In this document: piece by piece, positions 1-7,777 of the stretch | Position numbering within the stretch: the stretch's first letter is position 1 | Layout of the letters: each line of letters begins with the position of its first letter | Source: Minisyncoccota bacterium | Lineage (GTDB): Bacteria > Patescibacteriota > Minisyncoccia > Phycocordibacterales > PALSA-1337 | Direction: 5' to 3' | Assembly: GCA_028713005.1 (NCBI GenBank) | Contig: JAQTPC010000008.1 | Span: 1-43,985, forward strand | Length of the DNA: 43,985 bases | Notes under the pieces: generated by a model | Database searches by the model: none | The model's input: the letters and a program-made list of their open reading frames with translations, nothing else | Told to the model about the DNA's origin: nothing | Program-made: the position numbers and the translations under genes

Positions 1-173
1 AAGCGAGGTAGAGTTCCGAGGATAATTGCAGTACACGATACCGAAGTATGTAACCAAAATGTCCTTAGCACTATACCCAAACCTGGGAAGGCCATTGCTT
101 AGAGATTTATGGGCTCGAATATAAACCAGTTGTAAATTCGACTTCCCTATAACACTAGCATATAACTATTTAA
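1..173. other. Window edge, no gene recognised
   Basis: No open frame or known RNA could be recognised here. A weak hairpin (TCGAAT paired with ATTCGA around 115-142) lies upstream of ruvB. It could be the 3' part of an RNA or gene that begins outside the window, but nothing identifies it. Confidence 0.3.
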
Positions 174-1184
174 ATGTCAAGTACCCCTCACAACTCCCCT
201 GTAGACGACAAAGATGTGGGCTTTTTGGACCAAACCCTTCGCCCTTCTCGATGGGACGAATACATCGGTCAAAAAAACATAAAGGATAACCTCCATATCC
301 TTCTCACCGCAGCAAAAGAACGCTCTCACCCGCCAGAACACATCCTGTTCTACGGTCCTCCAGGATTGGGTAAGACTACTCTTGCTCATCTGATCGCCAA
401 AGAAAGCGGCGCTCAAATGAAAGTGACTTCTGGTCCTGCAATTTTAAAGGTCGGTGATCTTGCTTCGATACTCACCAACCTGTCTGCAGGAGATATTCTT
501 TTTATTGACGAAATACATAGACTCAACAAAGCTATAGAAGAGGTTCTATACCCTGCTATGGAGTCCGGGGTATTAGATATTATCATAGGAAAGGGCCCTT
601 CGGCAAGGACCATACAGCTCGATCTCCCTGCCTTCACCATGATCGCAGCTACCACTCGTATCGCTATGATTTCCAGCCCTCTACGAAGCCGTTTCTCAGG
701 AGGTGTCTTCAAGCTCGAGTTTTATACCAACAACGAGATCGGGCAGATCATCAAGCGGTCTGCGAAGATCCTTGGTATCACCATACACGATGATGCAGTG
801 CACGAGATTGCGGTGCGCTCACGATTTACACCACGTACTGCCAACTACCATCTCAAACGATGTCGTGATTTTGCACAAATAAACAAAACTGACTTGGATA
901 AAGCGTCAGTGCAGAAAGCTCTCGACATGCTCGGTGTCGATATTCTCGGACTGACTGCTGCCGACCGTGAGATTTTGAAAGTTATCATCCATAAGTTCAG
1001 CGGAGGTCCGGTTGGCTTGAACACTATCGCCGCTGCCCTTTCAGAGGAGCAAGCTACTATCGAAGAAGTCTATGAGCCATACTTGATACAGCTTGGTTTG
1101 CTCGAACGTACACCGCGTGGACGTATTGCGACTGATAAGGCGTATGTACATCTGGGTGAGAAGGGGCACGCGAAGTTGATTTAA
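174..1184 (+). CDS. ruvB: Holliday junction branch migration ATPase RuvB
   Basis: RuvB is the hexameric AAA+ motor that, with RuvA, drives branch migration of Holliday junctions before RuvC cuts them. The 336-residue protein has the normal family length. It shows the RuvB N-terminal signature (LRPSRWDEYIGQ), Walker A GPPGLGKT at residues 61-68, Walker B LFIDEIH at 109-115, a sensor region and a C-terminal winged helix ending near RIATDKAYVHLG. The ATG at 174 has no Shine-Dalgarno sequence. ruvC lies 1.5 kb downstream on the same strand, separated by an opposing gene and yebC; no ruvA is in the window. The stop overlaps the stop of the convergent neighbour by four bases, and no terminator is visible. 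Confidence 0.97.
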   Translation: MSSTPHNSPVDDKDVGFLDQTLRPSRWDEYIGQKNIKDNLHILLTAAKERSHPPEHILFYGPPGLGKTTLAHLIAKESGAQMKVTSGPAILKVGDLASILTNLSAGDILFIDEIHRLNKAIEEVLYPAMESGVLDIIIGKGPSARTIQLDLPAFTMIAATTRIAMISSPLRSRFSGGVFKLEFYTNNEIGQIIKRSAKILGITIHDDAVHEIAVRSRFTPRTANYHLKRCRDFAQINKTDLDKASVQKALDMLGVDILGLTAADREILKVIIHKFSGGPVGLNTIAAALSEEQATIEEVYEPYLIQLGLLERTPRGRIATDKAYVHLGEKGHAKLI

Positions 1185-1909
1185 TTATATTTTTGATTTA
1201 GTAAATCTATATACCTCTTAAGGTCAGTCAGAAACTCTTCTTGTTTTTCTTTGGAAACATTAATACGTCTTCTATATTCTAGTGCCCTATGAATTATATG
1301 ATTTTTATCTTTAATAGAATCAGCTAATTTTTGCCAAGAATATTCTGGCAATAAGCCGAGCGCTCTTTGTTCCCTTTCTACTAACCATAATACCTGTTTA
1401 ACCAAAGCATTAAAACTAAATTTTTTATTATTAAAATCTGGAATGAAAGTTTTTTCAAAAACTGACAGGAGTGCTGTTAAATCTTTAATGTCTGTACGAG
1501 TAAATAGTTTACCTTCTGGTTTTGATCCGTAAATAAGTGGCAATTCATCAATATGTTTAACAAATACACTAGGTGGTGAGGTTACGGTATGATTATATTC
1601 CTTTTCTCCTGTAAGTAATTCGGAAATAGTATAGGCAACAGATTGAAACTTAGGATCAGTCGTATCGCCAAATTTTTTAGAAATTTCATATATGGCCGGC
1701 AGATATTCTTCGGTTTTAAGAATAACAACAAGATCAACATCACTCTTATCATTGAGTTCCCCTTGCACATAGCTACCTTTAATATAAATAGCCAATATTT
1801 CTTCATTTGGAATTTCCTTTAAAATGATTTCTTTCGCTTTTTCTATAGAAATTTCAGCTTTTTCTTTTAGACTTATTGATTCAGTCTTTTCGAAAGTTTC
1901 ATTATTCAT
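1181..1909 (-). CDS. Nucleotidyltransferase-domain protein (Pol beta superfamily)
   Basis: The 242-residue protein carries the minimal nucleotidyltransferase signature: GS at about residues 45-46, followed after ten residues by SDVDL, whose two aspartates should bind the catalytic metal. A helical C-terminal half (roughly 160-240) resembles the substrate domains of aminoglycoside nucleotidyltransferases and related MNT-type proteins. The substrate cannot be told. I chose the ATG at 1909; a TTG two codons upstream is also in frame. The gene is visibly richer in A and T than ruvB and yebC on either side and is the only leftward gene in this block, which suggests later acquisition (inference). 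It overlaps ruvB tail to tail. Confidence 0.75.
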   Translation of the reverse strand: MNNETFEKTESISLKEKAEISIEKAKEIILKEIPNEEILAIYIKGSYVQGELNDKSDVDLVVILKTEEYLPAIYEISKKFGDTTDPKFQSVAYTISELLTGEKEYNHTVTSPPSVFVKHIDELPLIYGSKPEGKLFTRTDIKDLTALLSVFEKTFIPDFNNKKFSFNALVKQVLWLVEREQRALGLLPEYSWQKLADSIKDKNHIIHRALEYRRRINVSKEKQEEFLTDLKRYIDLLNQKYN

Positions 1910-2033
1910 ATGCAAAGTATATCAGGCCCAAACAACAAAACAATGCAATTAAGACAATAAAATCTTAATTGATTTAATAAACTCTTAGGTGTACAGTTTA
2001 CTTACTATTCAATCTTTAATTTTTAATACCTAC

Positions 2034-2564
2034 ATGTCCGGCCACAATAAATATTCAAAAATAAAGCACATCAAAGCCAAGAACGACGCTCAGAAGAGCA
2101 AGAACTTTGGTAAGCTCGTCCGCCTCATCACTGTCGAAGCAAAGAAAGCTCATGGTGTCCTCACCTCCCCTGGCCTCATGGCAGCTGTTGAAAAAGCTCG
2201 CGGGGAGAACATGCCAAACGATACAATCGACCGCGCTATCAAGAAGGCAACGACCGACAATAGTGCCGAAATGGAATCCATCATCTATGAGACCTATGGC
2301 CCAGGTGGTATCGCTATACTCATCGAAGCTCTCACTGATAATAGAAATAAAGCTGCTCAAGAAATCAAGCATATCCTTTCACTCAATGGCTTTGAACTCG
2401 CCTCCCCTGGTAGTGCTTCATGGGCTTTCAAAAAAGAAGCCGGAAAATGGATTGCAACGACAACCATGCCACTCGAAGATGCTGATATTGAAGTGCTCAC
2501 AAAACTCGTGGACGAACTAGAAAATAACGACGAAGTGCAGGAGGTGTTCACGAATGCGGAATAG
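2034..2564 (+). CDS. yebC: YebC/PmpR family protein, short form
   Basis: YebC-family proteins act as transcription regulators or, as shown for some members, help ribosomes through proline-rich stretches. The start at 2034 gives the family N-terminus MSGHNKYSKIKHIKAKNDAQ; an upstream ATG at 1989 would add 15 unrelated residues. The first domain (about 1-130) is well conserved, including the YGPGG motif. The protein is only 176 residues against roughly 240 in the family. After the segment ASWAFKK it jumps almost directly to the C-terminal LVDELENNDEVQEVF, so the middle domain that normally carries the GAEDV motif is absent. The reading frame is intact. It sits between ruvB and ruvC, a common neighbourhood for yebC. 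Confidence 0.9.
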   Translation: MSGHNKYSKIKHIKAKNDAQKSKNFGKLVRLITVEAKKAHGVLTSPGLMAAVEKARGENMPNDTIDRAIKKATTDNSAEMESIIYETYGPGGIAILIEALTDNRNKAAQEIKHILSLNGFELASPGSASWAFKKEAGKWIATTTMPLEDADIEVLTKLVDELENNDEVQEVFTNAE

Positions 2565-2568
2565 AGCG

Positions 2569-2648
2569 GGTAATCTGTAACCAGAAAACAGTAAACGGAG
2601 TAGTATCCTTCTGTTTACTGATTACCGTTTACCGTTTACTATTAACCT
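2569..2648. repeat. Inverted repeat plus 7-base tandem repeat before ruvC
   Basis: GGTAATC (2569-2575) pairs with GATTACC (2620-2626), and CAGTAAAC (2589-2596) pairs with GTTTACTG (2613-2620). The right side continues as four degenerate heptamers, ATTACCG, TTTACCG, TTTACTA and TTAACCT (2621-2648), which end exactly at the ruvC start codon. A similar heptamer run precedes exonuclease III at 35769-35796. This is not a terminator: there is no T run after the hairpin. Confidence 0.6.
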
Positions 2649-3122
2649 ATGATAATCCTCGGCATAGACCCTGGCTACGACCGTCTCGGCATAGCTGTCA
2701 TAGAAAAACCTCTCAAAGGAAAGGAGGTGCTTATTTACTCTGACTGCTTTACCACTTCTCCAAAAGACTCAATATATGATCGTCTAAAAGCTATTGGTGG
2801 TGAGATTTCGCGTATTATAGAGATATACAAACCTGATGCTTTGGCGATCGAAACCCTTTTCATAACAAAGAATCAAAAGACGGCTATGCGTGTCTCTGAA
2901 GCACGTGGCATCATCATATATGAGGGATTAAAAAAGAATGTCCTGATATTCGAATACAGCCCGATGGAAATTAAAATGGCTATAACAAGCGATGGCACGA
3001 GTGACAAAGAACGTGTAACACGTATGGTTCAAATACTCGTAACTATCCCAAAAAAGGTTGCGCTTGATGATGAATATGATGCTATTGCTGTTGCTCTTAC
3101 CCATTCTGCATGTGCTCGATAG
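2649..3122 (+). CDS. ruvC: Holliday junction resolvase RuvC
   Basis: RuvC is the dimeric endonuclease that cuts Holliday junctions moved by RuvAB. The 157-residue protein is of family length. It starts with the RNase H-fold strand IILGIDPG (D7), has the second acidic residue in LAIETLF (E68) and ends with the acidic pair in DDEYDAIAVALTH (D141 and D144). All four metal ligands are therefore present. The ATG at 2649 directly follows a heptamer repeat and has no Shine-Dalgarno sequence. It is probably transcribed with yebC, 84 bases upstream. Confidence 0.95.
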   Translation: MIILGIDPGYDRLGIAVIEKPLKGKEVLIYSDCFTTSPKDSIYDRLKAIGGEISRIIEIYKPDALAIETLFITKNQKTAMRVSEARGIIIYEGLKKNVLIFEYSPMEIKMAITSDGTSDKERVTRMVQILVTIPKKVALDDEYDAIAVALTHSACAR

Positions 3123-3159
3123 TGCGCAGGCCTACCCTTGCAAGGGTAGGCCTGCGCAC
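3122..3159. repeat. Perfect 38-base palindrome after ruvC
   Basis: The 38 bases are identical to their own reverse complement, with arms beginning GTGCGCAGGCCTACCC. The palindrome starts on the last base of the ruvC stop codon. Only a short T stretch (TTTT) lies some 8 bases beyond, so it could end transcription weakly, but its perfection and GC content look more like a mobile or repetitive palindromic element. A shorter relative (CGCAGG-TCTAC-CCTGCG) lies at 24057-24073. Confidence 0.85.
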
Positions 3160-3279
3160 ATGCACACTTTTCCACAGGAGGAATTATTTGCAAAAATAAA
3201 CACACTTTGCTACAAATGAGGACACGAAGAAAATTACCCGAATGAAAGCGTGTGCTTATCAATAAAAATTTTGAATTGT

Positions 3280-3585
3280 ATGGCGAGTAAAAAAGTAACA
3301 AAAGCAATAAAAAAGAGTGCTGTAAAAACTTCAAAAAAGGAAGTGACTCCTAAGGTGGCGGATGTTGAGGAAAATGAGGATGAAGATGCCGATATTGCCT
3401 CACCAAAAAATAAAATAGTGAAACCTCTTGAAGTGGATGCGGTGGCTGATATTTTGCCTGAGGTTGATGAAAAGGTAGTGGATGAAGAAAATCCCCTTCT
3501 CGCCGTAGAAGACGAGGAATCTGAAGACGCCATTAGTCTTGATTCTGAAGATCTCAATCCCTTTGGTGATAAATGGGAGGAATAA
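3280..3585 (+). CDS. Small acidic protein of unknown function
   Basis: I do not recognise this protein. The first ATG at 3250 would add ten residues; the start at 3280 (MASKKVTKAIKKS) gives 101 residues. The first 30 residues are lysine-rich. The remainder is very acidic and low in complexity, and it ends in LNPFGDKWEE. No membrane segment or signal peptide is visible. It ends 18 bases before the penicillin-binding protein gene, so the two are probably cotranscribed; a role tied to cell-wall synthesis would be guesswork. The long compatible reading frame and its position support a real gene. Confidence 0.65.
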   Translation: MASKKVTKAIKKSAVKTSKKEVTPKVADVEENEDEDADIASPKNKIVKPLEVDAVADILPEVDEKVVDEENPLLAVEDEESEDAISLDSEDLNPFGDKWEE

Positions 3586-3603
3586 AATGGTACAATATGT
3601 ATC

Positions 3604-6150
3604 GTGACCCATCGTTCTCATACAGCTAAAAAATATAAGAAACATATTCGTCATATAAAGACGGCAGTGGTGATTTCACTATCTGCTGTTTTCATACTGG
3701 TTGGAATCGGCGCACTATGGATGGCGAGCCTGCGCATGCCTGACCTTAACTCTTTTGAAACAAGAAAGGTTGTTGAGTCCACAAAGATATATGATCGCAC
3801 TGGCACGATACTCCTCTACGATACAGGCGCAAACGCAAAAAGAACGGTTATTACACTTGATCAAATCGCTCCAAATATTCAAAAGGCGACGATAGCCATT
3901 GAGGATTCAAATTTTTACAACAATATTGGTATTGAGCCAACTTCAATCATCCGTGCAGTACTCGCAAACCTCGCCACAGGTAGTTATAGTCAAGGCGCAT
4001 CTACAATCACCCAGCAAGTAGTAAAGAACGCGCTACTCTCTCAAGAAAAAACTATTTCTCGTAAACTGGAAGAATGGATACTTTCTGTAAAACTAACGCG
4101 CCTTATTAGTAAAGACAAGATACTTGAGGCATATCTTAATGAAACCCCGTATGGTGGCACTATATACGGTGTAGAAGAAGCTACCCAAACATTCTTTGGT
4201 AAACAGGCAAAGGATATAACCTTGGCTGAGTCAGCTTATATTGCAGCTATCCCTCAAGCTCCTACATACTTTTCACCATATGGAACTCATAGAAAACAGC
4301 TTGACGCACGCCAAAAGCTTGTTCTCAGTCGCATGAAGGAGCTCGGCATGATCACTGACATAGAATATTCATCTGCCATCAAGGAGCAAGTAACTTTTTT
4401 GAATAAAAATGCGCAGAGTATCCGTGCGCCTCACTTCGTGATGTCTGTTCTGGGTTACCTCACAGAAAAATACGGTGAGGATGCAGTTGTTGAGGGTGGA
4501 CTCAAAGTTATCACCACACTCGATTTTGATATGCAACAAAAAGCTGAAGATACCATCGCTCGTTTTGCTCCCACTCTTCAGTCAAATTTTAATGCAAGTA
4601 ATACTGCAATGGTTGCTATTGATCCAAAGACTGGTGATATCTTAACCATGGTTGGCTCAAGAGATTATTTTGACAATTCAATAGATGGAAACTTCAATAT
4701 TGCCCTCGCAAAGCGCCAACCAGGATCAACATTCAAACCGTTTGTGTATGCAACACTTTTTGAAAAAGGATACACTCCTGACACAATACTTTTTGATACA
4801 CCAACTGAATTCTCATCAGAATGTAATCCTGACAGCACACCAAAGAACCCAAATGCTAGCTCAACAAAGGTGTGCTACTCGCCTAAGGAGTATGACAATA
4901 AATACCCAGGACCAATGACTATTCGCGAAGCCCTTCCCCATTCTCGTAACATACCAGCTGTGCAAGCTCTGTATCTCGCAGGTCTCAATGACTCTATAAA
5001 AACAGCAACGGAGATGGGTATCACGAGTCTTGATGAACCTGATCGTTATGGCCTAACACTCGTCCTTGGTGGTGGCGAAGTTAGTCTTTTGGAATTAACA
5101 AGTGCATATGGTGTATTTGCTAATGATGGTGTACGTAATCAATACCGTTCAATCCTTGAGGTTGATGACGGCAAAGGTTCTGTTCTGGAAAAAGCTAGCT
5201 CGAATCCAAATCAAGTTATACCTACTGAAACAGCACGACAGATCAATGAAATACTCGCTAATCGTGAAAACCGAATGGTAAGTCTTACTGGCGTAACAGA
5301 TACCATTGGACGTACTGTGGCCATAAAAACAGGTACAACAAATGATTACCGTGATGTGTGGACACTTGGATACACACCAAATCTTGTGGTTGGGGCTTGG
5401 GCTGGTAACAATGACAATCGTCCGATGAATGACGCTATATCAGCCCTCATTATCACTCCAGTATGGGGCGCATTTATGTCTCAAGTGGCAAAAGATTTTC
5501 CTCCAGAAGATTTTAAAGCTCCACAACCAGAGCCAACTGATATAAAACCAGTACTCCGTGGAGTATGGCAAGGTGGTATTTCATATTTTATCGACACCGT
5601 TTCTGGAAAAGTTGCGACGCAGTACACACCAAATGAAACAAAAAAAGAAATCGTATTTCCGAATGTGCACTCAATACTTCAATGGGTAAATAAGAGTGAC
5701 CCACTTGGTCCAGTTCCCGCTCATCCTGAAATCGACTCACAATACGTAAACTGGGAGTATGCTGCACGTAAATGGTTTGATCAATGGAAGTTGAGTAACC
5801 CAGCATTTAAAGAAACAACAACATATATCATACCTACTGATACTGACCCGATACATACACCTGACAAAGCGCCTCGTGTAACTATCACCTCCCCTACCCA
5901 AAACAGTGTCATTGACGCAACAAAACTCCTAACACTCAATCTCCAAGCAAGTGGTGCATATCCTCTACAAAAAGCTGAGGTATCTCTAAATGGTAAATAT
6001 GTTCTAACTAATACTACAAACCCTCTTGTAATCAGTTTCGTACCTGCTGATGTTGGTGGTTTATCTGCAAACAACACTATCACCGTGACCTTATACGACA
6101 CGGTATTCAATCAAGCTCAGGTATCATTTGATTTTACTACTACGCAGTAG
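3604..6150 (+). CDS. Class A penicillin-binding protein (transglycosylase/transpeptidase)
   Basis: This bifunctional enzyme polymerises and cross-links peptidoglycan at the outer face of the membrane. In order: a basic cytoplasmic start, a membrane segment (about 17-40), a GT51 glycosyltransferase domain with E100 in EDSNFY and the QGASTITQQ motif, then a transpeptidase domain with SxxK at S375-K378, SRN at 447-449 and KTGT at 575-578. From about residue 755 a beta-rich Ig-like tail follows (PRVTITSPTQNSVID). All catalytic motifs are intact. The 848 residues match large PBP1-type proteins. The start is GTG at 3604; no in-frame ATG precedes the membrane segment. Confidence 0.95.
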   Translation: MTHRSHTAKKYKKHIRHIKTAVVISLSAVFILVGIGALWMASLRMPDLNSFETRKVVESTKIYDRTGTILLYDTGANAKRTVITLDQIAPNIQKATIAIEDSNFYNNIGIEPTSIIRAVLANLATGSYSQGASTITQQVVKNALLSQEKTISRKLEEWILSVKLTRLISKDKILEAYLNETPYGGTIYGVEEATQTFFGKQAKDITLAESAYIAAIPQAPTYFSPYGTHRKQLDARQKLVLSRMKELGMITDIEYSSAIKEQVTFLNKNAQSIRAPHFVMSVLGYLTEKYGEDAVVEGGLKVITTLDFDMQQKAEDTIARFAPTLQSNFNASNTAMVAIDPKTGDILTMVGSRDYFDNSIDGNFNIALAKRQPGSTFKPFVYATLFEKGYTPDTILFDTPTEFSSECNPDSTPKNPNASSTKVCYSPKEYDNKYPGPMTIREALPHSRNIPAVQALYLAGLNDSIKTATEMGITSLDEPDRYGLTLVLGGGEVSLLELTSAYGVFANDGVRNQYRSILEVDDGKGSVLEKASSNPNQVIPTETARQINEILANRENRMVSLTGVTDTIGRTVAIKTGTTNDYRDVWTLGYTPNLVVGAWAGNNDNRPMNDAISALIITPVWGAFMSQVAKDFPPEDFKAPQPEPTDIKPVLRGVWQGGISYFIDTVSGKVATQYTPNETKKEIVFPNVHSILQWVNKSDPLGPVPAHPEIDSQYVNWEYAARKWFDQWKLSNPAFKETTTYIIPTDTDPIHTPDKAPRVTITSPTQNSVIDATKLLTLNLQASGAYPLQKAEVSLNGKYVLTNTTNPLVISFVPADVGGLSANNTITVTLYDTVFNQAQVSFDFTTTQ

Positions 6151-6181
6151 GTTCAATTTATTGGAGGTTAAGTTGCTGATT

Positions 6182-6442
6182 CTATCGTATATCAATAACT
6201 TTTTGCTCAACTTGTATCTTGTTCGCAGTGTCTATTATCTTTTGTTTTTGTATGAAAATAGCCGATCGTGCACTATGTGATATACCCTTTATACTGACTA
6301 GTCCTGATTTTATAGTGATAGAACCAAGCGGTATATCTATATCAACAAATTCTTTGATGGCGGACTGTATAGAGGCACGCAGAGCTATTTCTTTTGCTTG
6401 TATGCCACCGATACGCTTAAAGAATTCACTTATGTTCTTCAT
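6182..6442 (-). CDS. DciA-like (DUF721-type) small protein beside dnaN
   Basis: The 86-residue protein has a helical start, then a strand-helix-strand pattern: SITIKSGLVSIKG, a helix around IFIQKQKIIDTANKI, and a final VIDIR. This order and the closing V-x-DIR motif resemble the DUF721 fold of DciA, the ancestral loader of the replicative helicase. The match is by eye and not proven. The gene begins 7 bases after the dnaN stop on the same strand, so it is probably the third gene of a dnaA-dnaN unit. The location supports a replication role. Confidence 0.55.
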   Translation of the reverse strand: MKNISEFFKRIGGIQAKEIALRASIQSAIKEFVDIDIPLGSITIKSGLVSIKGISHSARSAIFIQKQKIIDTANKIQVEQKVIDIR

Positions 6443-6449
6443 GTAGATT

Positions 6450-7556
6450 TTATCGGTTCATTGGCATGACAAGATACATAAATGTACCGTCACCTGAGGC
6501 TGGTCTGATGACCATAGGTTTATTGAGACCTCCAAGTTGGAATGAGACGCTATCAGCATCAACTGACTGGAAGCAATCAGCGATGTATTTTCCATTAAAA
6601 TTGATCTCTAGTTTCTCTCCGGTAAGAGAAGCGTCTACTTTTGTAGCATTTTCACCAATATCAGCATTTTTTGTTTGAATCTCAAATCCCTCCCCTTTTG
6701 GATCGAGAATGAATTTAACCTGATTAAACTTATCAGTGAATACATTTGAAACTTTTAATGCGTTAATAACATCTTGTTTTAATGTAATAGCTTCAGTGCT
6801 ATATCCCTTTGGAATAATCTGTTTATAGTCTGGAAATGTTCCATCAACAATGCGAGATGCGAGATATACACCTTGAGCCTCAAATGAAATAAGGTTTTTG
6901 TTTGACTGCATCTCTACCTCCCCGCCAACATCCTCAAGAATACGAATGATGTCACTAATATTTTTGAAAGGAATGAGAATATCTTGAAAATCAATATCAC
7001 TGTCTATTTTTACTTTTTTCTCAGCAAGACGGAATGAGTCTGTAGCAGCAAATGTTATATATTCGTTATTTTTGTATACATATACACTCGATAACTCAGG
7101 TTTAACACTTGAGATAGAGGCGCTATACCAGACTGATTTGAGGCCTTTTATAAAAACATCTGATGATATAGTTATTTTTTGACCATCATTTACTCGTGGT
7201 ATTGAAGGAAAATCATCCGCAGGCACTGTTTTTATGGTTACTTTTGATCGTGCTGAGGAAATGTGAAGATTTCCTGAAACAAGTTCCATTTTTACTGTTC
7301 CGTCTTGATCATTCAACTGTGAAACGAAAGAGGATATTGTTTGAGCAGGAATAGCTACTATTCCTGTGGTATCAGACTTTGCTGGGATAGATATTTCGAG
7401 ACCTACATCAAGATTTGTAGCTTTGATACTAAGAGTATTCTTTCCAATCTCAAACAAAAGACATGAGAGTACTGGAAGTGTTGCATTCTTTCTAGCAATC
7501 TTCTCAGATAACCCAATCATTCTTTTGAACTGTGATAGATGTAATTCAATTTTCAT
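6450..7556 (-). CDS. dnaN: DNA polymerase III sliding clamp (beta subunit)
   Basis: The beta clamp encircles DNA and tethers the polymerase. The 368-residue protein has normal length and the three-domain beta-clamp pattern: MKIELHLSQFKRMIGLSEKI at the start, LPVLSCLLFE in domain 1, SDVFIKGLKSVWYSAS at the start of domain 2, and the C-terminal signature NKPMVIRP followed by TFMYLVMPMNR, which forms the protein-binding pocket. It lies downstream of dnaA on the same strand across a 221-base gap. The start ATG has no Shine-Dalgarno sequence. Confidence 0.96.
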   Translation of the reverse strand: MKIELHLSQFKRMIGLSEKIARKNATLPVLSCLLFEIGKNTLSIKATNLDVGLEISIPAKSDTTGIVAIPAQTISSFVSQLNDQDGTVKMELVSGNLHISSARSKVTIKTVPADDFPSIPRVNDGQKITISSDVFIKGLKSVWYSASISSVKPELSSVYVYKNNEYITFAATDSFRLAEKKVKIDSDIDFQDILIPFKNISDIIRILEDVGGEVEMQSNKNLISFEAQGVYLASRIVDGTFPDYKQIIPKGYSTEAITLKQDVINALKVSNVFTDKFNQVKFILDPKGEGFEIQTKNADIGENATKVDASLTGEKLEINFNGKYIADCFQSVDADSVSFQLGGLNKPMVIRPASGDGTFMYLVMPMNR

Positions 7557-7777
7557 ATATTAATAGTTATTCTTTTAGATAAAACAAATATATTGCTATT
7601 AGTCTTGTGGATATGGGGAAAAGTTTTTAAGTATTGTTGTTGAGCTATATTTTTCTAATTCATTTTTATTTTCTTGTGAGTAACTCCGGAATGAATTTTA
7701 ATTTTTAATTTTTTATCTCTAATCTCCTCAACTTCTCCCTACCCTATTCCTATCTTATCCAATACTTATCAACAGGT
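7557..7777. other. dnaA-dnaN intergenic region, possible replication origin
   Basis: This AT-rich gap holds three DnaA-box-like nonamers: TGTGGATAT at 7606-7614 (8 of 9 against the reverse box TGTGGATAA), TTATCCAAT at 7755-7763 (7 of 9) and TTATCAACA at 7766-7774 (8 of 9). Between them lies a strongly AT-rich stretch near 7690-7725. Position and content fit a classical oriC, but no box is perfect and a better group exists near 39.3 kb. It also holds the leader of dnaN. Confidence 0.4.
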
